A stretch of DNA of 64,000 nucleotides from an uncultured Candidatus Melainabacteria bacterium (GTDB lineage Bacteria > Cyanobacteriota > Vampirovibrionia > Gastranaerophilales > Gastranaerophilaceae): contig CAKVIC010000001.1 of assembly GCA_934754655.1 (NCBI GenBank), positions 1-64,000 of the forward strand, read 5' to 3'. Shown one piece after another: positions 44,315 through 51,998 of this stretch (position 1 is its first letter; the number at the start of each line of letters is the position of its first letter). The notes beneath the pieces were generated by a model. It saw only the letters and a program-made list of their open reading frames with translations. It did no database searches and was not told the origin of the DNA. A program made the translations under genes and the position numbers.

Positions 44315-44725
44315 ATGAAAGTAGAATTAGTATCCATAACAAATCAAAAACCAAATATGATAAATCGTATCAAACAATTTTTCATTGCGAAATTAAAACC
44401 TTTAAATATTGATACATTTGAAAAAAATACGGCTGAGCAGGTTGAAAAACAAGAAATATTATCTCGCAAGACTCCTAATTGGTGTGATGACTCAAATACG
44501 CAATATCGCAATCATACAATAGCTAAACGAATTCTGTACTACCCTGAAGATATAAAAAAAATGAAAAAAATGAGTAATAAAAAAATGTTAGAATATAAAT
44601 CTTATTTAGATAGCATTGGACGGTATTATTATGATGAAAACTTTAAGGTTAATACTCCTGAATTAGATAAAATTTCTAAAGAATATGGTATCAACATTGA
44701 GGATTTCATTATTAAAGATAAATAA
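44315..44725 (+). CDS. Hypothetical protein, 136 aa
   Basis: I do not recognise this protein. It is Lys/Asn/Ile-rich and mostly helical, with a Tyr-rich centre (RILYYPEDIKKMKKM) and no cysteine motif or membrane segment. The N-terminus MKVELVSITNQKPN is short and polar. The ribosome site is weak (AAGAAAAG). It follows the decayed ORF by 22 bases. It has no conserved neighbour relation that explains it. Gene status rests on length and composition. Confidence 0.55.
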   Translation: MKVELVSITNQKPNMINRIKQFFIAKLKPLNIDTFEKNTAEQVEKQEILSRKTPNWCDDSNTQYRNHTIAKRILYYPEDIKKMKKMSNKKMLEYKSYLDSIGRYYYDENFKVNTPELDKISKEYGINIEDFIIKDK

Positions 44726-44800
44726 TTATAAAATTTTAAGTATTAGAAGTTAATTTAAATTTTGAATATTAAATATATGAATTTTTAAATAATAATTTAA

Positions 44801-44832
44801 TAAAAAAGTCGTGCTAAAAATCAGCACGACTT
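44801..44832 (-). terminator. Strong intrinsic terminator of the coiled-coil repeat gene
   Basis: AAGTCGTGCT (44806-44815) and AGCACGACTT (44823-44832) form a perfect 10-bp stem with a 7-base loop. On the minus strand a run of Ts follows. It lies about 50 bases beyond the minus-strand stop at 44882. The T-run is weaker on the plus strand. Confidence 0.85.
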
Positions 44833-44881
44833 AAATTTTAAACAATTTTTAATAATACATAATAAATTCCCAACAAACTTA

Positions 44882-45346
44882 TTAATCATTACTAAACAAT
44901 GATTTCCAGAATTTCTTTTCATTATCCACTGCTTGTTTAGTTGCCTTTTTCTTTGCATTAATTTCTGATTGCTTTTTCGCTACATTAGCCTTATGTTCAT
45001 TTTGTTTTTTTTGAATAGCAGCTTTTTGTGCAGCTTGCTTTTTTTGTAATTCTGCTTGTTTCCGTTGAGCCTCAGCTTTTTGCGCGGCTTGTTTTTTTTG
45101 AAATTCTACTTGCTTCTTTTGAAGTTCAGCTTTTTGCGTAGCTTGCTTTTTTTGTAATTCTGCTTTTCTTTGGGCATCAGCTTTCTTTTGAGCTTCCACT
45201 TTAGAATTTACAGCTTGTTCTTTTTTATTAAGAACTGATAATTTACTATCAATTTTTGTTTGCAATTTTGAAGTAGCAGTTGTCGTAGCTGCCATTGTGG
45301 TAGAAGTAAATGCGACCAACGCCAATAATGTTAATACTTTTTTCAT
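44882..45346 (-). CDS. Secreted Lys/Gln/Ala-rich coiled-coil repeat protein
   Basis: This 154-residue protein has a clean signal peptide (MKKVLTLLALVAFTSTTMAA). It then has a long helix built from repeats of about 11 residues, variants of AELQKKQAAQK, at about 57-125, ending in a short basic, aromatic tail (KKFWKSLF). No cysteine or catalytic motif is present. The repeats resemble coiled-coil periplasmic or wall-associated fibres. The ATG has an AAAGGAG site, and a promoter with 17-base spacing lies upstream, overlapping the divergent wecG-like promoter. A strong terminator follows. The function is unknown. Confidence 0.8.
   Translation of the reverse strand: MKKVLTLLALVAFTSTTMAATTTATSKLQTKIDSKLSVLNKKEQAVNSKVEAQKKADAQRKAELQKKQATQKAELQKKQVEFQKKQAAQKAEAQRKQAELQKKQAAQKAAIQKKQNEHKANVAKKQSEINAKKKATKQAVDNEKKFWKSLFSND
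45005..45200. repeat. Imperfect tandem repeats inside the coiled-coil gene
   Basis: DNA units of about 33 bases encode 11-residue repeats, several times containing a CAGCTTTTTG-type core. Unit spacing is irregular because two units are 7 residues instead of 11. Such arrays change copy number by slippage. Confidence 0.6.
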
Positions 45347-45378
45347 TTATAACTCCTTTCCTCTTAAATCTCTTGAAT

Positions 45379-45407
45379 ATTTTAGAATACAAATTTTTAT
45401 TTTTCAA
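45379..45407 (-). promoter_or_regulatory. Promoter of the coiled-coil repeat gene
   Basis: On the minus strand, a -35 TTGAAA (45407-45402) and a -10 TAAAAT (45384-45379) have a 17-base spacer. The -35 box lies one base from the divergent -10 of the wecG-like gene (45409-45414), so the two polymerases would compete. Confidence 0.6.
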
Positions 45408-45408
45408 G

Positions 45409-45414
45409 TATAAT
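45409..45414 (+). promoter_or_regulatory. -10 box of the wecG-like gene (leaderless layout)
   Basis: A perfect TATAAT ends six bases before the ATG at 45421, and no ribosome site is present. This element sets the start at 45421 rather than further upstream. Confidence 0.55.
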
Positions 45415-45420
45415 ATAAAT

Positions 45421-46140
45421 ATGAGTGTAGAGTTATTTGGTATAAATATTGATGATTTTAACTTTGAGCAGGCTGTTAATAAAGCTAAGGATTTAATTGC
45501 TCAAAACCAAGTTTCGCAAGTGATAACAATTAATCCGGAAATTATTGAAAGAGCACAAAAAGAACCTAATTATTTTGAAATTTTAAAAAATGCTGAAATG
45601 ATTATTCCTGACGGTATAGGAATAAAAATTGCATTAAAAATTAATGGTCATAATGTATCGCGTATTGCAGGGATTGATTTCGCAAAAGTATTACTAGAAG
45701 ATGCGGCAAAAGCTAATACTCCAGTTGCAATTATAGGAGCTAAAGAAGAGATTTTAGTAAAAGCTATTGAGAATTTAAAACTTGAACTTCCAAATTTAAA
45801 TCTTGTTTATTCACATAATGGATATTTTCATAAATTTGAAGAAATTTATGAAGAACTTGCAAAAACTGCTCCACGTTTAGTTTTAGTCGCAATGGGAGCA
45901 CCTAAGCAAGAAGAATTTATTTTTGGAGCAAAAAAAGTTTTAAAACAAGGTTTAATGATAGGAATTGGTGGGAGTTTGGATGTTTGGTCCGGAAATATTA
46001 AACGTGCACCTAAAATATTTCAAACATTAGGGCTAGAGTGGCTTTATAGAACAGTTAGCCAGCCTGAAAGATTTAAACGAATTTTTCCTGCGCTACCATT
46101 ATTTATATTAAAAGCTTTAAAATATAAAATAAAAAAATAG
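45421..46140 (+). CDS. WecG/TagA/CpsF-family glycosyltransferase
   Basis: This 239-residue family-26 glycosyltransferase would add N-acetylmannosamine or a related sugar to lipid-linked polymer precursors on the inner membrane. The blocks ITINPEIIERAQKEP, DGIGIKIALK and MGAPKQEEFI (catalytic region) are clear. The C-terminal segment with EWLYR and QPERFKRI is the membrane-association tail of the family. The start at 45421 is chosen from the -10 box, because the longer frame adds a hydrophobic stretch upstream of the promoter. It begins a five-gene run with tkt N-half, a four-Cys gene, rph and a transporter. Confidence 0.9.
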   Translation: MSVELFGINIDDFNFEQAVNKAKDLIAQNQVSQVITINPEIIERAQKEPNYFEILKNAEMIIPDGIGIKIALKINGHNVSRIAGIDFAKVLLEDAAKANTPVAIIGAKEEILVKAIENLKLELPNLNLVYSHNGYFHKFEEIYEELAKTAPRLVLVAMGAPKQEEFIFGAKKVLKQGLMIGIGGSLDVWSGNIKRAPKIFQTLGLEWLYRTVSQPERFKRIFPALPLFILKALKYKIKK

Positions 46141-46151
46141 GAGTGAGATTT

Positions 46152-46982
46152 ATGTTATCACCACAAGATATTGAAATACTAAAAGAATCTGCAAAAAATG
46201 TTCGACGAAATATCGTAAAAATGATTCATAATGCAAAATCAGGGCATCCAGGAGGCTCTTTGTCAGGAACGGATATTTTAACGGTGCTTTATCAAAAATG
46301 TCTAAATATTCCGTCTGATTGGGAAAAAAATACAAATTTTGAAAACCGTGACAGATTTATACTTTCAAAAGGGCATGCTTCACCACTTTTATATTCAATT
46401 CTTGCAGAACATAAATTAATTGACGAAAATGAATTAATGACATTTAGAAAACTTAATTCCAGATTACAAGGCCACCCATCTAAAATTTATAATGTCCCAG
46501 GAGTAGAAGTTTCTACAGGTTCATTAGGTCAAGGCTTATCATTAGCTTGCGGAATTGCAATGGGATTAAAACTCGATAAAAATCCTGCCAATGTTGTCGT
46601 TTATCTTGGTGATGGAGAACTGCAAGAGGGTTCTTGTTGGGAAGCTTTTATGCAAGCTACACATAGAAATCTTGATAATATGATTGCAATTATTGATAGA
46701 AATATGTTACAAATTGATGGCTCAACGGAAAAAGTTATGGCATTAGGTGATGTTGGAGTAAAATTAAGAGCTTTCGGGTGGGATGTTATAGAAATTAATG
46801 GTCATGATTTTAATGAAATTTATAATGCCGTAGAACTTGGCAAAAAGTCTAATAAGCCTTTTGCAATTGTTGCGCATACAATCAAAGGCAAAGGCGTTTC
46901 TTTTATGGAAAACCAAGCCGGTTGGCACGGAAAAGCGCCTAATGATGAACAATTAGCGCAAGCTTTAGAAGAATTGAAGTAA
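46152..46982 (+). CDS. Transketolase, N-terminal half
   Basis: The 276-residue protein corresponds to the thiamine-diphosphate-binding N-terminal domain of transketolase. SGHPGGSLSGTD, GHPS, GSLGQGLSLACG and the ThDP motif beginning GDGELQEG and ending near IIDRN are all present. Split transketolases have the C-terminal half as a separate neighbour gene. Here the next gene is a four-Cys protein, so the partner must be encoded elsewhere. The ATG at 46152 has AGGAG eight bases upstream. It starts 11 bases after the wecG-like gene. Confidence 0.93.
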   Translation: MLSPQDIEILKESAKNVRRNIVKMIHNAKSGHPGGSLSGTDILTVLYQKCLNIPSDWEKNTNFENRDRFILSKGHASPLLYSILAEHKLIDENELMTFRKLNSRLQGHPSKIYNVPGVEVSTGSLGQGLSLACGIAMGLKLDKNPANVVVYLGDGELQEGSCWEAFMQATHRNLDNMIAIIDRNMLQIDGSTEKVMALGDVGVKLRAFGWDVIEINGHDFNEIYNAVELGKKSNKPFAIVAHTIKGKGVSFMENQAGWHGKAPNDEQLAQALEELK

Positions 46983-46993
46983 GGGAGGGGGAG

Positions 46994-47203
46994 ATGGAAA
47001 ATAAAACTTGTCCTTTTGCGCAAAATAAAGATTGCAATACTTCTTGTCCATTATTCATTTCTGACAATGATTTGAATGAATTTGTTTCTGCAAGATTATC
47101 TTCAATTGGAGTAATGGATAGAAAAAATGGCTTATGCTCATTAAAAATGTTAGCATTAAGCCAAAGTAGAATGATTTTTGAAAACACCAATACTAGAGGT
47201 TAA
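46994..47203 (+). CDS. Small four-cysteine protein, 69 aa
   Basis: Cysteines at 6, 14, 18 and 48 (contexts TCPFAQ, DCNTSCPLF and LCSLKML) could bind zinc or an iron-sulfur cluster. It lacks a signal peptide. A very strong GGGAGGGGGAG site precedes the ATG. It lies between tkt and rph in a tight operon (11 and 5 base gaps). It recalls the small protein at 9720, which also has a CPL motif and four Cys, though the rest differs. The function is unknown. Confidence 0.75.
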   Translation: MENKTCPFAQNKDCNTSCPLFISDNDLNEFVSARLSSIGVMDRKNGLCSLKMLALSQSRMIFENTNTRG

Positions 47204-47208
47204 TTTTT

Positions 47209-47904
47209 ATGAGAATAGATGGAAGAAAAAACGACGAATTAAGAAATATAAAATTTACACACAATTTTACAAAACACGCATTGGGTTCTGTTTTGGTTGA
47301 ATGTGGAGATACAAAAGTAATTGTTACCGCATCTGTTGAAAATAAAAAGCCAAAATGGAGAGCAGAAAATGACGAAAGGGGCTGGGTTACTGCGGAATAC
47401 TCACTTTTGCCATCCTCGACGAATGTAAGATGCAAAAGAGAGAGAGAAAAAATTTCAGGCAGAACACAAGAAATTCAACGATTAATAGGCAGAAGCTTAA
47501 GAGCTTGTGTTGACTTAGCTAAAATGCCTGCGATGACAATAACGATTGATGCTGATGTCATTCAAGCTGATGGCGGTACTAGAACCGCAAGTATTTGTGG
47601 TGGATATTTAGCTTTAAAAGATGCTATTGATAAATTGTTAGCTGATGGTATTCTTGCAGAAAACCCAATAATAGAACCGATTGCTGCAATTTCTATCGGG
47701 ATTGTGAACAATGAAATAATGTTGGATTTATGTTATGAAGAAGATTCTAACGCTCAAGTAGATTCTAATGTAATTTTAACCCAAAGTGGCAAAATTGTTG
47801 ATTTTCAAACAACTTCAGAAGGAGAACCTTATGAATATGAAAAAATGTTAGAATTATTTAGTATCGCAAAATCTGGTATTGAAAAGATTATAAAAATGTA
47901 TTAA
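47209..47904 (+). CDS. rph: Ribonuclease PH
   Basis: RNase PH trims tRNA 3' ends with phosphate. The 231-residue protein begins MRIDGRKNDELRNIKF and has GSVLVECGDTKVI, EYSLLPSSTN and RTQEIQRLIGRSLRA, plus the late TITIDADVIQADGGTRTASICGG region. All recognised blocks of the phosphate-binding and RNA-binding surface are present. It follows the four-Cys gene by five bases and is followed nine bases later by a transporter gene. Confidence 0.96.
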   Translation: MRIDGRKNDELRNIKFTHNFTKHALGSVLVECGDTKVIVTASVENKKPKWRAENDERGWVTAEYSLLPSSTNVRCKREREKISGRTQEIQRLIGRSLRACVDLAKMPAMTITIDADVIQADGGTRTASICGGYLALKDAIDKLLADGILAENPIIEPIAAISIGIVNNEIMLDLCYEEDSNAQVDSNVILTQSGKIVDFQTTSEGEPYEYEKMLELFSIAKSGIEKIIKMY

Positions 47905-47912
47905 AGGTTTTT

Positions 47913-49187
47913 ATGGAAAATTTATCTAAACTTGGACATCCAAAAGGTTTATACTTATTATTTTTAGTTGAAATGTGGGAACGCTTTTCTTTTTATGGCA
48001 TGCGTGCCCTAATTGTGTTGTATATGGTACAACACTTAATGTTTTCAACAGAAAAAGCCGGTAATATTTACGGACTTTACACTGGATTAATTTATTTAAC
48101 ACCACTTTTAGGCGGTTATTTAGCAGATAGATTTTTCGGACAAAGAAAATGCATAACAACTGGTGCAATACTTATGAGTATAGGCCTGTTTATGCTTGCA
48201 TCCGGTAACAATAATTTGTTTTTCATTGCATTATTTTTTATGATAGCAGCAAATGGTTTTTTCAAATCAAATATAAGTTCTGTCCTTGGTTTGCTTTATG
48301 GTGATGACGATTCTAAAAAAGATAGCGGATACACTATTTTTTATATGGGAATAAATACTGGTGCGTTTCTATCACCACTTGTTTGTGGCACAATTGCTGT
48401 AAAATATGGTTATCACTATGGCTTTGCAACAGCTGGTGTTGGAATGCTTATTGGACTTTTATGCTACAAAATTTTTGAAAACAAGCTGCTTGGCAAATGT
48501 GGACTGTATCCGATTAAAACATTAAATAATAATTGTTCAGATTCTGAAGAAATAAATGAAAAACAACGCAAACAATTATTTGCATTGTTTGGATTATTAA
48601 TATTTACAATAGTATTTTGGACATGCTTTGAACAAGCAGGCTCTTCATTAACATTATTTGCAGAATATTCAACTAACCGAGTAATTGGTTCTTATACAAT
48701 ACCTACCGGTTATTTTCAATCCTTAAATCCTTTTTATATAATAACACTTGCACCGTTAATGACATTATTATGGTCATATTTAAAAACAAAAAAGAAAGAA
48801 CCTACCTCTGTTGAAAAATTTACAATTGCATTGGGTTTAATAAGTGCAGCGTATCTCGTAATGGCTTATGCCGGTTATCTTTCAGAGATTTCTTTAGTTT
48901 CACCGCTTTGGTTAGTCTTAGTGTATTTAATAATGACACTGGCAGAGCTTTGCCTTTCTCCTATTGGCTTATCATTGGTATCAAAACTTGCACCAAAGAA
49001 ATTTTTATCATTAATGATGGGAGTTTGGTTTTTAACAAGTTTCATTGGAAATACATTAGCAGGTTTTTGGGGTGGTAAATATGGTACAATTAGTAATGTA
49101 GCTTTGTTTTTAACTTTAGCTGGCGTTTCATTTATAGCTTGCCTGATATTATCTTGTTTAACTAAAAAATTTAATAAATTCATTTAA
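47913..49187 (+). CDS. POT-family peptide transporter
   Basis: This 424-residue inner-membrane transporter takes up di- and tripeptides with protons. The family signatures are EMWERFSFYGMRALIVLY at the start and the GGYLADRFFG block. FYMGINTGAFLSPLV is the second signature. About twelve hydrophobic helices are predicted, and one hydrophilic loop near residues 195-225 is present. A plain AAAGG site precedes the ATG. In a gut organism it would supply peptide nitrogen. It is the last gene of the run starting at 45421. Confidence 0.94.
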   Translation: MENLSKLGHPKGLYLLFLVEMWERFSFYGMRALIVLYMVQHLMFSTEKAGNIYGLYTGLIYLTPLLGGYLADRFFGQRKCITTGAILMSIGLFMLASGNNNLFFIALFFMIAANGFFKSNISSVLGLLYGDDDSKKDSGYTIFYMGINTGAFLSPLVCGTIAVKYGYHYGFATAGVGMLIGLLCYKIFENKLLGKCGLYPIKTLNNNCSDSEEINEKQRKQLFALFGLLIFTIVFWTCFEQAGSSLTLFAEYSTNRVIGSYTIPTGYFQSLNPFYIITLAPLMTLLWSYLKTKKKEPTSVEKFTIALGLISAAYLVMAYAGYLSEISLVSPLWLVLVYLIMTLAELCLSPIGLSLVSKLAPKKFLSLMMGVWFLTSFIGNTLAGFWGGKYGTISNVALFLTLAGVSFIACLILSCLTKKFNKFI

Positions 49188-49285
49188 AAATAATACTTGC
49201 AATTAAGCCAAATTCATTGTATCATCACTTGTATATAAGTATGTATATCGTAAAGAGGTGTGTATAGAGAAAGGAGCATGCATAA

Positions 49286-50512
49286 ATGAATATTCAAAGA
49301 ATTTCAGCAGTATCGTCGATACCGCAAGAGCCACAACAATCTTCAGAAGTTAATTTTAAAGCACAAATTGTAACATTATCGCAAAAAAATTTAGGTCAAA
49401 AAATTGCAACAAATGTTGTTGATACCTTTAATGGCAAAATGCTAAATACAATAAAATCAAAAATCAAACCTGAAGCAACAGCTGTAATTGCGGCAGCAGG
49501 AGCTGGAGCTGTTATTTCTAAACCTGAAGATTTTCAAAACAATGTTAATTTCTTTACACTAGCCGCTGGCTCAGGTAGCCGTTTCGCAAAATTAGCGCAA
49601 GTTGTAGGCGAATTTAACAAAATTAGCTTACCATTCAAAATCGGTAATGGCGAAAATATTCACATGCTTGATTTTGCAATAACAATGGGCAAATACTTTA
49701 TCGGCAATGATGGCGTTCAAAAAATTGTTGCAGAAAAGCCATCAGGCTCTTTTGGCGATATTGTACAACATTATATGAAAGGCAACCCAATTAAAGATAC
49801 GGTTGTTTGTTGTGGTGATAATGTTTTTGGAGATAGCGCAGCTGAAATGATGACATTCTTTACTAAAGAAATGAACAATCCTAATAAACATCTAGCATTA
49901 GTTGGTGTTCCAAGACCGACCGAACAAGTTTTAGATAGATTTGGATGCTTAGAAGTAGAAGGTAAACTTGACGACGAAGCTCTTAAGCTAAAAGGATTTG
50001 TTGAAAAGCCTAAAAGTAGCGTTCCGGAAGAAGTTCAACATGCAAAAAATATAGCTATTGATGGGCAAAATGTTGCAAATACCGGCATGTTTTATATTAG
50101 CAAAGATGCTATGACAAATTTAATAAATGAAATCAAAAATGGTAATAATCCAATTAAGAAAAGTGATTCTGAGCCTTACGATTTTGCAAATGCTTGTATT
50201 TATGTTCATAAAATGATACCTGAATGGTTTGGACTAGATTCAGCTCAAGGCGCAGATGTTAAGCTTGTAAAAAAATGGGAAGACGTTGGTGAACCGGCAG
50301 CATTGTATGAATGGGCAAGCGAGGTTAAAAAAGGCGAATATTTGAAAAACTTCCCTCAAGAAATAGCAAACAAAATTAAAACCTCTTTTAATCAACGCGT
50401 TCACACTGATAATAGTACTCCTAGATATATCAATTTTACAGAAAACGAAACCTTGACTAAGGAGCAAATTTCACAAGGAGTAAATATTGATGGAGTTAAT
50501 ATTATTGCATAA
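49286..50512 (+). CDS. Sugar-phosphate nucleotidyltransferase with N-terminal extension
   Basis: This 408-residue protein has a nucleotide-sugar pyrophosphorylase core. The phosphate loop FFTLAAGSGSRF lies near residue 90, CCGDNVFGD carries the metal Asp, and GFVEKPK and NTGMFY are family segments. It would make an NDP-sugar from NTP and sugar phosphate. The first 85 residues are an unusual extension with a NFKAQ segment (residues 29-33) and an Ala/Gly-rich stretch, not part of the usual enzyme. An AAGGAG site lies nine bases ahead of the ATG. A strong terminator follows. The sugar cannot be named. Confidence 0.85.
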   Translation: MNIQRISAVSSIPQEPQQSSEVNFKAQIVTLSQKNLGQKIATNVVDTFNGKMLNTIKSKIKPEATAVIAAAGAGAVISKPEDFQNNVNFFTLAAGSGSRFAKLAQVVGEFNKISLPFKIGNGENIHMLDFAITMGKYFIGNDGVQKIVAEKPSGSFGDIVQHYMKGNPIKDTVVCCGDNVFGDSAAEMMTFFTKEMNNPNKHLALVGVPRPTEQVLDRFGCLEVEGKLDDEALKLKGFVEKPKSSVPEEVQHAKNIAIDGQNVANTGMFYISKDAMTNLINEIKNGNNPIKKSDSEPYDFANACIYVHKMIPEWFGLDSAQGADVKLVKKWEDVGEPAALYEWASEVKKGEYLKNFPQEIANKIKTSFNQRVHTDNSTPRYINFTENETLTKEQISQGVNIDGVNIIA

Positions 50513-50531
50513 AAAGAATATTAAATAGTTT

Positions 50532-50567
50532 AAACCGGTAAGCTAAATCTTTAACTTACCGGTTTTT
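50532..50567 (+). terminator. Intrinsic terminator of the sugar nucleotidyltransferase gene
   Basis: AAACCGGTAAG (50532-50542) pairs perfectly with CTTACCGGTTT (50555-50565) around a 12-base loop, followed by Ts. It lies 20 bases past the stop codon. Confidence 0.85.
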
Positions 50568-50603
50568 ATAATCGTTTACTCATTATATAAAAGCAAGCTT
50601 TAT

Positions 50604-51254
50604 TTACATACTTTCTCTTTCTTTTAAATAATCTTTTACCAAGTTTATTGGGATTGCAAAACCTATGCCTATATTTGAAATATTATTATCAGGATTAAAA
50701 ATAGCTTGATTTATCCCTATAATTTCGCCATTTTTATTTAGTAAAGGCCCTCCTGATGAACCGGGATTTATTGCAGCATCTGTTTGAATGCGATTTTTGA
50801 CATAATCAATTCTTGATACAATCCCTTGTGTTAAAGTTCCATTAAACCCAAAAGGATTACCAATTGCATAAACTTTTTGACCAACCTTAATCTTTTCTGA
50901 ATCACCAAATTTTACGGTTTTAAATTCTTGAGGAGAATTTATTTTCAACAACGCAATGTCTTTATTTTGCCCAAGTTTTTTTATAACATTGGCTGTATAA
51001 TTTTGCCCATTATACATTGTGACAACAATACTATTACCCTCATCTATTACATGCGCACTTGTCAAAATAATTCCTGATTTATCAATAATACATCCTGTGC
51101 CACACGACAACCCCTCTGAAATTTGAGAATCGACACATACAATTGCAGGATTGATTTTTTTATAAAGCTGAATTCCGGAAGCTTCTTCTCGATTAAAAGC
51201 ATACGCTGGAAGTACTAAAAATATAGATAGAATTATTAAAATAAAATTTTTCAT
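50604..51254 (-). CDS. Secreted trypsin-like serine protease, HtrA type without PDZ
   Basis: The 216-residue protein has a signal peptide (about residues 1-19). A trypsin-like domain follows with a complete triad: His 68 (TSAHV), Asp 99 (NKDIALL) and Ser 167 (NPGSSGGP). Block order and spacing match the HtrA/DegP protease core, but the C-terminus ends there, so no PDZ domain is present. It should act in the periplasm on misfolded or specific substrates. No sigma-E-like site is visible. It converges with the nucleotidyltransferase gene, and the terminator at 50532 lies between them. Confidence 0.9.
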   Translation of the reverse strand: MKNFILIILSIFLVLPAYAFNREEASGIQLYKKINPAIVCVDSQISEGLSCGTGCIIDKSGIILTSAHVIDEGNSIVVTMYNGQNYTANVIKKLGQNKDIALLKINSPQEFKTVKFGDSEKIKVGQKVYAIGNPFGFNGTLTQGIVSRIDYVKNRIQTDAAINPGSSGGPLLNKNGEIIGINQAIFNPDNNISNIGIGFAIPINLVKDYLKERESM

Positions 51255-51367
51255 AAAAAACTCACCTCTAAACTAATCTAAAAATAACCACCACCATTTT
51301 CAATTAGTAAATTAGCGAATAATAAAAAAATCATAAACTTTTCTTGTATTAAATACAAAATTTATTA

Positions 51368-51373
51368 TATAAT
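51368..51373 (+). promoter_or_regulatory. -10 box upstream of the MCE-domain gene
   Basis: A perfect TATAAT lies nine bases before the ATG at 51383, so the leader would be at most a few bases. No ribosome site is present. Confidence 0.4.
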
Positions 51374-51382
51374 ATTCATAAT

Positions 51383-51988
51383 ATGGGGTACGACAAAAAA
51401 AATAACATTTATTCAATTTCTCATAAAGGTGAGCTTCTTATTTGGCTTATCATTATTTGTTTCTTAATCGGAATATTTACTTTTGTATCAAATTATAAAG
51501 AAAGCCACCAAAATAATGATTATCATATCTTTTTAAACGATGTAGACGGATTAATTGTTGGTTCTCCTGTTAGAATGATGGGGGTTGAGGTTGGTTATAT
51601 CACAAAAATTAAACCTATGCAAAATCAAATGTATGTAAAATTTTTATTAACAAATCCCGATGTTTATTTACCACAAGGAACTTCCGTCACGGTAGAATTC
51701 AGCGGACTTGCCGGTTCAAAGAGTTTAGAACTATATTTACCCGATAAAAACACATATATTGATGAAACCACCCCTATTGTAACAGTAACACCACCTAAAA
51801 GATTACATGATGCACTCGGATTATTAGGTGATATGTATAGCAAATTAAATTCAATTATTTTAACAACATCTTCGTTTGGCAAAAAAATGGAAGAAATAGA
51901 TTTTAGTGGGGCAACGCTAGAAACTCAAGGAGAATTTTTGAATTATTCAAATAGATTGATTAAAAAATTTAGTAAAGATGAAAATTAA
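51383..51988 (+). CDS. MCE/MlaD-domain protein
   Basis: This 201-residue protein has an N-terminal membrane helix (residues 16-34) and a single MCE domain (about 45-135). The domain contains DGLIVGSPVRMMGVEVG and the SGLAGSKSLELYLP block. MlaD-type proteins form a hexameric periplasmic channel that moves phospholipids between the inner and outer membranes. Its presence argues for a diderm envelope. The Mla ABC partners (MlaE, MlaF) are not adjacent. The stop overlaps the region with the upp ribosome site, so co-transcription with upp is likely. Confidence 0.9.
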   Translation: MGYDKKNNIYSISHKGELLIWLIIICFLIGIFTFVSNYKESHQNNDYHIFLNDVDGLIVGSPVRMMGVEVGYITKIKPMQNQMYVKFLLTNPDVYLPQGTSVTVEFSGLAGSKSLELYLPDKNTYIDETTPIVTVTPPKRLHDALGLLGDMYSKLNSIILTTSSFGKKMEEIDFSGATLETQGEFLNYSNRLIKKFSKDEN

Positions 51989-51998
51989 GGAGTTAAAA

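Noticed and set aside
45310..45420. Longer wecG-like start
   Set aside because: It would overlap the start of the divergent repeat-protein gene and the promoter region.
50240..50467. Minus-strand frames inside several genes, such as within the nucleotidyltransferase at 49286
   Set aside because: They are shadows of well supported genes and lack starts, ribosome sites and family features.
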